Source: RGIG1959 sp051877215 (GTDB taxonomy: Bacteria; Bacillota; Clostridia; Oscillospirales; Acutalibacteraceae). From it: a DNA stretch of 18,015 nucleotides. This document shows positions 11,931 to 18,015 of this stretch, in pieces (position 1 is the first letter of the stretch; every line of letters begins with the position of its first letter). The DNA is taken from positions 1-18,015 of the forward strand of contig JBJEIR010000061.1 in the NCBI GenBank assembly GCA_051877215.1, read 5' to 3'. The notes beneath the pieces were generated by a model. That model was given only the letters and a program-made list of their open reading frames with translations, had not been told where the DNA came from and made no database searches. The position numbers and the translations under genes were made by a program.

Positions 11931-12332
11931 ATGCAAATTACCGATACGATCGCCGATATGCTCACCCGTATCCGCAACGCGAATGCGGCTAAGCATGATT
12001 CGGTGGACATCCCCGCTTCCAACATGAAGAAGGCTATTGCCCAGATTCTTGTTGACGAGGGATATGTGAAAAATTATCAGGTTATCGAAGACGGCAAGCA
12101 AGGCGTTATCCGCGTCACCCTGAAGTATGAGGGTCCGTCCCGGACTCCCGTCCTTTCAGGACTCAAGCGCGTTTCAAAGCCCGGTTTGCGCATTTATTCA
12201 AGCAGTGAGGATATGCCGAAGGTCATGAAGGGCATCGGCACAGCAATCGTTTCCACATCCAGCGGCGTGATGACGGATAAGCAGGCACGCAAGCAGAATG
12301 TGGGCGGCGAAGTCCTCGCATTTGTATGGTAA
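11931..12332 (+). CDS. rpsH: 30S ribosomal protein S8
   Basis: 133 residues. uS8 binds the central domain of 16S rRNA and, in E. coli, represses the spc operon at the L5 message. Seen: ITDTIADMLTRIRNANAAKH (3-22), VDIPASNMKKAIAQIL (25-40) and the conserved C-terminal VSTSSGVMTDKQARKQNVGG followed by EVLAFVW. Whether it regulates here is unknown; I saw no obvious mimic of its binding site at the rplX-rplE junction. AAAAGGAGGT upstream. Confidence 0.98.
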   Translation: MQITDTIADMLTRIRNANAAKHDSVDIPASNMKKAIAQILVDEGYVKNYQVIEDGKQGVIRVTLKYEGPSRTPVLSGLKRVSKPGLRIYSSSEDMPKVMKGIGTAIVSTSSGVMTDKQARKQNVGGEVLAFVW

Positions 12333-12346
12333 GGGGGTAGGGAGAA

Positions 12347-12895
12347 ATGTCGAGAATTGGAAGAAAACCCATCACTGTCCCTGCCGGCGTGGAGGTCAAA
12401 ATTGACGGTAATGTCGTGACCGTGAAAGGACCGAAAGGCACCCTGACGCAGACATTCCATCCGAACATGACGATTGCGCTTGACGGCGCGGAGCTGACGG
12501 TTACCCGTCCCGATGACGAAAAGCTCAATCGTTCGCTGCACGGACTGACCCGCACGCTGCTCAACAACATGGTAGAGGGCGTGACAAACGGCTTTAAAAA
12601 GGAGCTGGAGGTCAACGGCGTCGGCTACCGTGTGCAAAAGCAGGGCAATCAGATTGTTATGAACCTGGGCTACAGCCATCAGGTGACCGTTCAGGAGATC
12701 CCCGGCATCACGCTGGATGTGCCCGATCCGAACCACATTGTGGTAAACGGTGCCGACAAACAGCTTGTCGGCCAGTTTGCATCGGAAATTCGTGAAAAAC
12801 GCCCGCCGGAGCCCTATAAAGGCAAAGGCATCAAATACGCCACTGAGGTCATTCGCCGCAAGGAAGGCAAGACCGGCGGTAAGGGCAAGAAATAA
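12347..12895 (+). CDS. rplF: 50S ribosomal protein L6
   Basis: 182 residues. uL6 is made of two similar RNA-binding domains and lies near the sarcin-ricin loop and factor-binding site. Seen: MSRIGRKPITVPAGVEVKID, VTVKGPKGTLTQ (24-35), the second-domain EVNGVGYRVQKQGNQIVMNL and the C-terminal KRPPEPYKGKGIKY-type motif (REKRPPEPYKGKGIKYATE). The ribosome binding site is GGGGGTAGGGAG, less canonical than its neighbours but well placed. rplR begins 15 nt later. Confidence 0.98.
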   Translation: MSRIGRKPITVPAGVEVKIDGNVVTVKGPKGTLTQTFHPNMTIALDGAELTVTRPDDEKLNRSLHGLTRTLLNNMVEGVTNGFKKELEVNGVGYRVQKQGNQIVMNLGYSHQVTVQEIPGITLDVPDPNHIVVNGADKQLVGQFASEIREKRPPEPYKGKGIKYATEVIRRKEGKTGGKGKK

Positions 12896-12910
12896 GGAGG
12901 GAGTGAGACG

Positions 12911-13270
12911 ATGGTCAGCAAGAAAGACAGCAACAAAGCCCGTCTGCACCGCCATGTTCGCGTGCGCGGTAAGATCAGCGGCACCGCCGCTCGCCCCCGC
13001 CTGAATGTGTATCGTTCCGCGAAGCATATTTATGCGCAGGTTATCGACGATGTCGCCGGCAAGACGCTCGTTTCAGCGTCCACGGTGGAAAAGGATTTCA
13101 CCGAAAACGGCGGCAATAAGGAAGCGGCTAAGAAGATCGGCGAACTCATTGCGAAGCGTGCTCTTGAAAAGGGCATTTCCGAGGTCGTTTTCGACCGCGG
13201 CGGTTATGTGTATCACGGCCGGGTTCAGATGTTGGCCGAAGGCGCCCGTGAGGGCGGCCTCAAGTTCTAA
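12911..13270 (+). CDS. rplR: 50S ribosomal protein L18
   Basis: 119 residues. uL18 binds 5S rRNA together with L5 and L25. Seen: the basic N-terminal tail, RVRGKISGTAARPRLNVYRS (17-36), KHIYAQVIDDVAGKTLVSAS (38-57), AKRALEKGISEVVFDRGGYV and YHGRVQMLAEGAREGGLKF at the end. Ribosome binding site AAGGAGGGAG. It is followed 19 nt later by the TTG start of rpsE. Confidence 0.98.
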   Translation: MVSKKDSNKARLHRHVRVRGKISGTAARPRLNVYRSAKHIYAQVIDDVAGKTLVSASTVEKDFTENGGNKEAAKKIGELIAKRALEKGISEVVFDRGGYVYHGRVQMLAEGAREGGLKF

Positions 13271-13289
13271 GGAAAAGGAGGAATTGACT

Positions 13290-13817
13290 TTGGCCAAGAG
13301 AGATGAGCGCAACAGCAAGCGCAACGGCAATACCGGAGAGCCGGAGATGAAGGAACGCATTGTAGCGATCAACCGCGTCAGCAAGACTGTCAAGGGCGGT
13401 CGTGTGATGAAATTCTCCGTGTTGGTCGTGGTAGGTGACGAAAAGGGCACGGTAGGCTTCGGTATCGGCAAAGCCGCCGAGGTTCCGGACGCTATCCGCA
13501 AGGGTATTGAGGAAGCAAAGAAACATCTGGTGACGATTTCGCTGAAGGGCAACACCATTCCCCATGAGGTCATCGGCAAGTTCGGTGCGGGCGAGGTCCT
13601 GCTCAAGCCGGCAGCCCCCGGTACCGGCGTTATCGCCGGCGGCGCGGTGCGTGCCGTCGTGGAAGCGGCAGGTATCAAGGATATCCGTACAAAGGCTCTT
13701 CGTTCCAACAATCCCTGCAATGTGGTCAGTGCGACGATGGAGGGCTTGACCCGCCTTCGCACGGTCGAGCAGGCAGCGGCTGTCCGCGGCAAAACCGCAA
13801 AAGAAATTCTGGGTTAA
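13290..13817 (+). CDS. rpsE: 30S ribosomal protein S5
   Basis: 175 residues. uS5 lies at the mRNA entry region and affects decoding fidelity. I start it at TTG 13290, because AAGGAGG (13275-13281) lies 8 nt before it and MAKRDERNSKRNG is a plausible N-terminus. An in-frame TTG at 13284 is too close to that site, and the frame remains open upstream through rplR only by chance. Seen: RVSKTVKGGRVMKFSVLVVV (29-48), EKGTVGFGIGKAAEVPDAIR (51-70), IPHEVIGKFGAGEVLLKPA and the C-terminal ALRSNNPCNVVSATMEGL. Confidence 0.96.
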   Translation: MAKRDERNSKRNGNTGEPEMKERIVAINRVSKTVKGGRVMKFSVLVVVGDEKGTVGFGIGKAAEVPDAIRKGIEEAKKHLVTISLKGNTIPHEVIGKFGAGEVLLKPAAPGTGVIAGGAVRAVVEAAGIKDIRTKALRSNNPCNVVSATMEGLTRLRTVEQAAAVRGKTAKEILG

Positions 13818-13833
13818 CGGGAGGGAATGAATT

Positions 13834-14016
13834 ATGGCAAATACCGTAAAAGTCAAGTTGGTACGCAGCCTGATCGGCTGTAAGAAAGACCAGATTGCCA
13901 CCGCAAATTCCCTTGGTCTGCGCAAGATCGGCGACACGGTCTGCCAGCCCGATAACGAGGCAACGCGCGGAAAGGTGACGAAGATCATCCACCTCATCGA
14001 GGTAACCGAAGCGTAA
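13834..14016 (+). CDS. rpmD: 50S ribosomal protein L30
   Basis: 60 residues, the usual bacterial length for uL30, a small surface protein absent from some lineages. Seen: VKVKLVRSLIGCKKDQIATA (5-24), LGLRKIGDTVCQPDN (27-41) and the closing GKVTKIIHLIEVTEA. Ribosome binding site GGGAGGG. It sits in its standard place between rpsE and rplO. Confidence 0.97.
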   Translation: MANTVKVKLVRSLIGCKKDQIATANSLGLRKIGDTVCQPDNEATRGKVTKIIHLIEVTEA

Positions 14017-14045
14017 GACATTCGAGCAAGGAGGTGCGAACACAA

Positions 14046-14486
14046 ATGAAGCTACATGAGCTTTCTCCGGCCCCCGGCTCTGTCCGTGAGGTCAAGAGAA
14101 TCGGCAGAGGCCACGGTTCCGGTCAGGGCAAGACCGCAGGCAAGGGTCACAAAGGACAAAAGGCGCGCGCCGGTCGCGGTATGCGCCCGGGATTTGAAGG
14201 CGGACAGATGCCTCTGCAAAGACGGATCCCGAAGCGCGGATTTGTCAATATTTTTGCTACCAACTATGCGATCGTGAACATTGCGGCACTCAACAAATTT
14301 GAGGACGGCGCGGTAGTCGATGCACAGGCACTGAAAGAGGCGGGTCTGCTGAAGGATCTGAAGGACGGTGTCAAGGTGCTCGGAAACGGCACACTGACCA
14401 AAAAGCTGACGGTGAAAGTAGCCGCATATTCCGAATCCGCCAAGACGAAGATCGAGGCCGCCGGAGGAAAGGCAGAGGTGATCTGA
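14046..14486 (+). CDS. rplO: 50S ribosomal protein L15
   Basis: 146 residues. uL15 is a late-assembly protein with a long basic N-terminal extension threading into 23S rRNA. ATG 14046 is chosen because MKLHELSPAPGS is the standard start and AAGGAGGTG (14028-14036) lies 9-10 nt upstream. The GTG at 14034 falls inside that ribosome binding site. The glycine-rich GRGHGSGQGKTAGKGHKGQK (20-39) is diagnostic, followed by FEGGQMPLQRRIPKRGF. The 3' end carries the secY ribosome binding site GAGGTGATC. Confidence 0.97.
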   Translation: MKLHELSPAPGSVREVKRIGRGHGSGQGKTAGKGHKGQKARAGRGMRPGFEGGQMPLQRRIPKRGFVNIFATNYAIVNIAALNKFEDGAVVDAQALKEAGLLKDLKDGVKVLGNGTLTKKLTVKVAAYSESAKTKIEAAGGKAEVI

Positions 14487-14488
14487 TC

Positions 14489-15817
14489 ATGTTTCAGACT
14501 TTGCGCAATGCCTGGAAGATCACCGACCTTCGTAAAAAGATTTTTTATACTCTCTTTATCATTTTGATTTTTCGCATTGGATCGGCAATTTCTCTGCCGT
14601 TTGTCAATCTGGCGGCACTGAAGGAAGCGATCAGCAGCAATACGAGCGGTTTTATGGACTATTTGACGCTGATGTCCGGCGGCGGTTTCTCCAACGCCTC
14701 CATCTTTGCGCTGTCCATCACCCCGTATATCAATGCGAGCATTATCATTCAGCTTTTGACCGTCGCCATTCCGCCGCTTGAGAGAATGGCGAAGGACGGC
14801 GAAGCCGGCCGCAAAAAGCTCGCTCAGATCACCCGTTATGTCACGGTTGCTCTCGGTCTGCTGCTCGGCATCGCGTACTATTTCATGGTGCGCAACAGCT
14901 ACGGCGCAATCGAGCACACCGACCTCGGTATCGGCGAGCAGATTTTCATTGCGGCGACCATTGTGCTGTGCTTCACCGCCGGTTCGGCGCTGATGATGTG
15001 GCTCGGTGAGCAAATCAATGAAAAAGGCATCGGCAACGGCATTTCCATTCTGTTGCTCGCCGGCATTTTGGCGCGGATCCCGCAGGGCGCGACCTATCTG
15101 TGGCAGATGTTCTACGAGGCCGGCATTATGCAGATGCAGCAGGGTGAAAGCGCCGGCATGAAGTACATCATTATGGTGCCTGTCATTTTGGCACTGTTTG
15201 TACTGATGATCGGTTTTATCGTCTTTATGACGAACGCCGAGCGCCGCATTCCCGTACAGTATGCCAAGCGTGTGGTCGGCCGGAAAATGTACGGCGGACA
15301 AAACACCTTTATTCCGATCAAGGTCAATATGTCCGGCGTTATGCCGATCATTTTGGCGGTGTCCATTATTTCGCTGCCGTCGATCATTGCGACCTTCTGC
15401 GGAAAGGACGCCAGCTCATGGCCGTGGCTTTCTCTGTTCTCACAGACAAGCTGGCTGTATGTGGTGCTGTACTTTGTACTGATCATCGCATTTGCATTCT
15501 TCTATGTGACCATTCAGTACAATCCTGTTGAGATGGCAAACAATCTGCGCCGCAACAGCGGTGCGATTCCCGGCTATCGTCCGGGCAAGCCCACCTCTGA
15601 TTTTATCAACCGTGTACTCCATAAGGTGACCTTTATCGGCGCGATTTTCCTCGGTATTGTGGCCGTCTTCCCGAGTATTTTCGGGGCGGCGTCCGGAATT
15701 ACCGGCCTGTCCATCGGCGGTACCTCGATCATGATCGTTGTCAGTGTGGCACTGGAAACGACACAGCAGATCGAGAGCCAGATGATGATGCGCCACTATA
15801 AAGGATTCCTTGAATGA
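14489..15817 (+). CDS. secY: Preprotein translocase subunit SecY
   Basis: 442 residues, about ten membrane helices. It is the channel of the Sec translocon in the plasma membrane. Seen: FYTLFIILIFRIGSAISLPF in helix 1, SITPYINASIIIQLLTVAIP (75-94) with the following RMAKDGEAGRKKLAQITRY, the GIGNGISILLLAGI segment (about 180-193), GGQNTFIPIKVNMSGVMPII and EMANNLRRNSGAIPGYRPGK (about 348-367, a cytosolic loop that contacts the ribosome and SecA). It starts 2 nt after rplO with a nine-base Shine-Dalgarno match inside rplO, so it is probably translationally coupled. Confidence 0.98.
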   Translation: MFQTLRNAWKITDLRKKIFYTLFIILIFRIGSAISLPFVNLAALKEAISSNTSGFMDYLTLMSGGGFSNASIFALSITPYINASIIIQLLTVAIPPLERMAKDGEAGRKKLAQITRYVTVALGLLLGIAYYFMVRNSYGAIEHTDLGIGEQIFIAATIVLCFTAGSALMMWLGEQINEKGIGNGISILLLAGILARIPQGATYLWQMFYEAGIMQMQQGESAGMKYIIMVPVILALFVLMIGFIVFMTNAERRIPVQYAKRVVGRKMYGGQNTFIPIKVNMSGVMPIILAVSIISLPSIIATFCGKDASSWPWLSLFSQTSWLYVVLYFVLIIAFAFFYVTIQYNPVEMANNLRRNSGAIPGYRPGKPTSDFINRVLHKVTFIGAIFLGIVAVFPSIFGAASGITGLSIGGTSIMIVVSVALETTQQIESQMMMRHYKGFLE

Positions 15818-15845
15818 TCGCCTTTTTGTCAGAAAAGGTCTTTGG

Positions 15846-15895
15846 CGACCGCGGGTGGGAGAGGGCGTTTTATAAGCGCCCTCTCCGCCGCGGCG
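15846..15895 (+). other. Long two-part hairpin in the secY-adk gap
   Basis: The inner stem GGAGAGGGCG (15858-15867) pairs perfectly with CGCCCTCTCC (15877-15886). It can extend by TTT/AAG to a 3-nt loop. After a small internal loop the outer stem CCGCGG (15849-15854) pairs with CCGCGG (15888-15893), then GC/GC past a bulged A. No T-run follows (GATTTGATG), so it is not a standard intrinsic terminator. Its position 28 nt before adk suggests an mRNA stability, processing or partial-termination element separating secY from adk. Confidence 0.6.
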
Positions 15896-15923
15896 ATTTG
15901 ATGAGAAAGGAAGCGAATGCACA

Positions 15924-16562
15924 ATGAATCTCATTCTTCTCGGCGCTCCCGGCGCCGGCAAAGGCACACAGGCAGAAGTGATCAGCGAGTATTATCACAT
16001 TCCCACAATTTCCACGGGAAATATTATCCGTGAAGCGTTGAAAAGCGGCACGGAAATGGGACGCAAGGCGAAGTCCTATATGGACAGCGGCGCTTTGGTG
16101 CCGGATGACATTGTCATCGGCATTATCAAAGAGCGCCTTGCCAAAGAGGATTGCCGAAACGGATTTATTCTCGACGGCTTCCCGCGGACCATTCCCCAGG
16201 CCGAGGCGCTTGACCGCATGGGCATTGTCATCGACCGCGTCATCGACATCGAGGTCGCGGATGAGGTCATTGCCCGGCGTGTATCGGGCCGCCGTGTCTG
16301 CGGCACATGCGGCGCCACCTACCATGTCGACTATAAAAAGCCGAAGGTGGAGGGTGTGTGTGACAAGTGCGGCGATACCCTTGTTCAACGCAAGGATGAC
16401 CATCCCGATACCGTAAAAGAACGCCTGCAGGTATATCATTCGCAAACCGAACCGCTGAAAGCCTATTATGAGGCAAACGGCAAGCTGCGCGTGGTGGAGG
16501 GTCAGGAAGAGGTCAAGGATACCTCTGCGCTGGTTCTCGCCGCCGTAAAGGAGAGCGTATGA
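15924..16562 (+). CDS. adk: Adenylate kinase, zinc-LID form
   Basis: 212 residues. Catalyses AMP + ATP to 2 ADP in the cytosol. Seen: the P-loop GAPGAGKGTQ (7-16), ISTGNIIREALKSGTEMGRK (29-48) of the AMP site, DGFPRT (84-89), the LID starting at RRVCGTCGATYHVDYKKPK (124 on) with C126, C129, C146 and C149 forming a structural zinc site, and the following RKDDHPDTVKERLQVYHSQT. Gram-positive adenylate kinases often carry this zinc LID. It ends in a four-base ATGA overlap with map. Confidence 0.98.
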   Translation: MNLILLGAPGAGKGTQAEVISEYYHIPTISTGNIIREALKSGTEMGRKAKSYMDSGALVPDDIVIGIIKERLAKEDCRNGFILDGFPRTIPQAEALDRMGIVIDRVIDIEVADEVIARRVSGRRVCGTCGATYHVDYKKPKVEGVCDKCGDTLVQRKDDHPDTVKERLQVYHSQTEPLKAYYEANGKLRVVEGQEEVKDTSALVLAAVKESV

Positions 16563-17305
16563 TTTCGGTCAAAAGCAGCCGCGATTTGCGCGCGATGAAG
16601 GAAGCGTGTCAAATTTCGGCGCAGGCGCTGCAACTGGCGGGCACATTGGTCGAGCCCGGTATCACCACCGGCGAGCTCGATCACGAGATTGAACGGTTTA
16701 TCCGCGGCGCGGGGGCAAAGCCCTCGTTCCTCGGATACGGCGGCTTTCCCGGCTCCGCCTGCATTTCGGTAAATGAGACGGTCATCCACGGCATACCGGG
16801 TACGCGGGTGATCCGCGAGGGCGACATCGTCAGCGTGGATGTGGGCGCGTATTACAACGGATTTCACGGCGATAATTGCGCGACCTTTGCGGCGGGAGCG
16901 ATCGCTCCCGAGGCGCAGGGCCTGCTGGATGCGACGCGCGAAAGCCTGATGAAGGGCATTGAAGCGGCGCAGGCGGGCAATCGGATCGGCGATATCGGCG
17001 CGGCCGTGCAACAGTATGTCGAGGCGCGTGGCTACTCGGTTGTACGACAGTTTGTCGGCCACGGAGTAGGCACGGACCTGCATGAAGATCCCAATGTCCC
17101 CAATTTCGGCACACCGGGCCGCGGACCGCGGCTGATCCCCGGAATGACCATCGCCATCGAGCCCATGATCAACATGGGCACCTATGAGGTGAAAGTTCTC
17201 GATGACGGATGGACGACGGTGACGGCGGACGGTCGCCTTTCGGCACATTTTGAGCATACCGTTGCCATTACAAATGACGGGCCGGTCATTTTGACCCTGC
17301 CCTGA
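16559..17305 (+). CDS. map: Methionine aminopeptidase, type I
   Basis: 248 residues, cytosolic metalloenzyme that removes the initiator methionine from new proteins. All five dimetal ligands are present: D94 (in VSVDVG), D105 (in GDNCATF), H168 (in GHGVG), E201 (in AIEPM) and E232 (in FEHTV). H77 in NETVIHGIP is the conserved substrate-side His. The standard type I length without N-terminal zinc finger extension or type II insert supports the class. It overlaps adk by four bases; the operon context with ribosomal genes is typical of Firmicutes. Confidence 0.98.
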   Translation: MISVKSSRDLRAMKEACQISAQALQLAGTLVEPGITTGELDHEIERFIRGAGAKPSFLGYGGFPGSACISVNETVIHGIPGTRVIREGDIVSVDVGAYYNGFHGDNCATFAAGAIAPEAQGLLDATRESLMKGIEAAQAGNRIGDIGAAVQQYVEARGYSVVRQFVGHGVGTDLHEDPNVPNFGTPGRGPRLIPGMTIAIEPMINMGTYEVKVLDDGWTTVTADGRLSAHFEHTVAITNDGPVILTLP

Positions 17306-17320
17306 GAGCAGGTGAGGCGA

Positions 17321-17569
17321 ATGCTTCGGTACGGATGCCTTGTTCTTTCTCTTGCGGGCAAGGACAAGGGACGGCTGATGGCAGTGGTGAGGGATGATGA
17401 GAAAGGCGTATGGCTTGCCGACGGCAAGCGGCGGCCTCTTGAGCATCCCAAATGCAAAAACCGCCGGCATATCGCGCCGACGGAAAGCGTGCTTGACAGG
17501 GCGTCTATGACGACTGATCGTGCGCTGCGGCGTGCGCTGAGGCATGCCGCGGACACGAGTGACACATGA
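17321..17569 (+). CDS. KOW-domain RNA-binding protein (L14e/YbzG-like)
   Basis: 82 residues. The N-terminal YGCLVLSLAGKDKGRLMAVV (4-23) is a KOW motif. The remainder is basic, with KRRPLEHPKCKNRRHIAPTE (36-55). A KOW protein of this kind, named YbzG in Bacillus subtilis, lies between map and infA in many Firmicutes. It is presumed to bind rRNA or mRNA, but its role is not established. ATG 17321 is preferred over GTG 17312 because AGGTGA (17310-17315), the ribosome binding site, lies 5 nt before it and covers that GTG. Its TGA overlaps an ATG at 17566 by four bases, but infA more likely starts further on. Confidence 0.85.
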   Translation: MLRYGCLVLSLAGKDKGRLMAVVRDDEKGVWLADGKRRPLEHPKCKNRRHIAPTESVLDRASMTTDRALRRALRHAADTSDT

Positions 17570-17586
17570 CAAGGGAGGTTACGGAA

Positions 17587-17805
17587 TTGTCCAAAGCAGA
17601 TGTGATCGAACTGGAGGGTACCGTTGTGGAGGCACTGCCCAACGCGACATTTCAGGTAGAGCTGGCCAACGGTCACCAGATTCTGGCTCATATCTCCGGT
17701 AAGCTGCGTATGAACTTCATCCGCATCCTGCCGGGGGACAAGGTCACGGTGGAGATGTCCCCGTATGACCTGACGAAGGGACGCATTACATGGCGTACAA
17801 AATAA
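17587..17805 (+). CDS. infA: Translation initiation factor IF-1
   Basis: 72 residues, the canonical IF-1 length: a single OB-fold protein that binds the 30S A site during initiation. MSKADVIELEGTVVEALPNA, FQVELANGHQILAHISGKLR (22-41), MNFIRILPGDKVTVEMSPYD (42-61) and LTKGRITWR are all conserved. I choose TTG 17587 because GGGAGGT (17573-17579) lies 7 nt before it and SKADVIELEG is the universal beginning. ATG 17566 would overlap the previous gene by four bases and add seven residues (TREVTEL) not usual in the family, while burying the ribosome binding site inside the gene. Confidence 0.94.
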   Translation: MSKADVIELEGTVVEALPNATFQVELANGHQILAHISGKLRMNFIRILPGDKVTVEMSPYDLTKGRITWRTK

Positions 17806-17813
17806 GCGCACGG

Positions 17814-17856
17814 GTGGATCGTGTGCTCCACTTACGACCGGGCGCGGTTTGCGCCC
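17814..17856 (+). other. Two hairpins directly upstream of the rpmJ ribosome binding site
   Basis: GTGGA (17814-17818) pairs with TCCAC (17827-17831). GGGCGC (17840-17845) pairs with GCGCCC (17851-17856) around GGTTT. The second stem ends exactly where the ribosome binding site AAAGGAGGT (17857-17865) begins. It could influence access of ribosomes to rpmJ. No T-run follows. Confidence 0.45.
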
Positions 17857-17872
17857 AAAGGAGGTATTCGTA

Positions 17873-17986
17873 ATGAAAGTCAGACCTTCTGTGAAGAAAA
17901 TCTGCGAAAAGTGCAAGATCATTAAGCGCAAAGGCCGCGTGATGGTGATTTGCGAAAATCCGAAGCACAAGCAACGCCAGGGCTGA
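17873..17986 (+). CDS. rpmJ: 50S ribosomal protein L36, zinc-binding form
   Basis: 37 residues: MKVRPSVKKICEKCKIIKRK, followed by GRVMVICENPKHKQRQG. bL36 is the smallest ribosomal protein and binds 23S rRNA. The zinc ligands C11, C14, C27 and H32 are all present, so this is the zinc-dependent form. The ribosome binding site AAAGGAGGT lies 7 nt before the ATG. It is the last complete gene in the window. rpsM would be expected next, but only 29 nt of spacer are visible after the stop. Confidence 0.97.
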   Translation: MKVRPSVKKICEKCKIIKRKGRVMVICENPKHKQRQG

Positions 17987-18015
17987 GCCGGCTGTTGCCA
18001 TTATTACTGCAATCG

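Noticed and set aside
13005..13289. Upstream extension of the rpsE frame through rplR
   Set aside because: The extension reads rplR in another frame. The TTG at 13290 has a strong ribosome binding site and gives the normal S5 length.
15846..15895. Intrinsic terminator closing the operon after secY
   Set aside because: The stem is strong but no T-run follows, and adk, map, infA and rpmJ continue in the usual Firmicute order.
1..18015. Mobile elements, CRISPR arrays, tRNAs, toxin-antitoxin or defence genes
   Set aside because: I found no transposase or integrase, no spaced repeats, no tRNA-like sequence and no defence-type domain. All substantial coding regions are accounted for by housekeeping genes and the CAP protein.

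Overview
The window is bacterial chromosome from what looks like a Clostridia-class Firmicute, probably from the Oscillospiraceae/Ruminococcaceae side. The placement is an inference. It rests on the S10-spc ribosomal gene order including the Gram-positive map / KOW-protein / infA / rpmJ tail, strong AGGAGG-type ribosome binding sites, zinc-binding S14, L36 and adenylate kinase, moderately high GC, and a secreted CAP/Big_2/CUB protein with dockerin-like C-terminal repeats.

Layout. (1) 1-250: the 3' end of a 5S rRNA, so the end of an rrn operon, followed by two clear intrinsic terminators and a weaker third. (2) 250-4700: four single-gene units. These are a NIF3-family metal protein (+), an exported CAP-domain protein (+), nadC (quinolinate phosphoribosyltransferase, on the - strand, convergent with the CAP gene) and a PduL-type phosphotransacylase (+). 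Promoters can be read for all four and intrinsic terminators for most. (3) 4700-5153: a strong promoter with an A/T-rich upstream element, then a roughly 375-nt untranslated leader that folds into several hairpins and carries an intrinsic terminator about 85 nt before rpsJ. (4) 5154-17986: one long co-directional block: rpsJ, rplC, rplD, rplW, rplB, rpsS, rplV, rpsC, rplP, rpmC, rpsQ, rplN, rplX, rplE, rpsN, rpsH, rplF, rplR, rpsE, rpmD, rplO, secY, adk, map, a KOW-domain gene, infA, rpmJ. The window ends before the expected rpsM.

The block makes large- and small-subunit ribosomal proteins together with the membrane insertion channel (SecY), adenylate kinase, the enzyme that removes the initiator methionine (Map) and initiation factor IF-1. 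Most neighbours are 12-30 nt apart or overlap by 1-4 nt, which suggests coupled translation. The exceptions are the rpsJ-rplC (194 nt), rplW-rplB (89 nt), secY-adk (106 nt) and infA-rpmJ (67 nt) gaps. Each of these holds at least one strong hairpin.

I see no new multi-gene system, mobile element, CRISPR array or tRNA. The observations most worth following are RNA-level: the structured, attenuator-like leader before rpsJ and the structured rpsJ-rplC spacer with mutually exclusive helices. Several genes have starts other than the first in-frame one (nadC, rplX, rpsE, infA, the KOW gene); in each case the ribosome binding site decided the choice.
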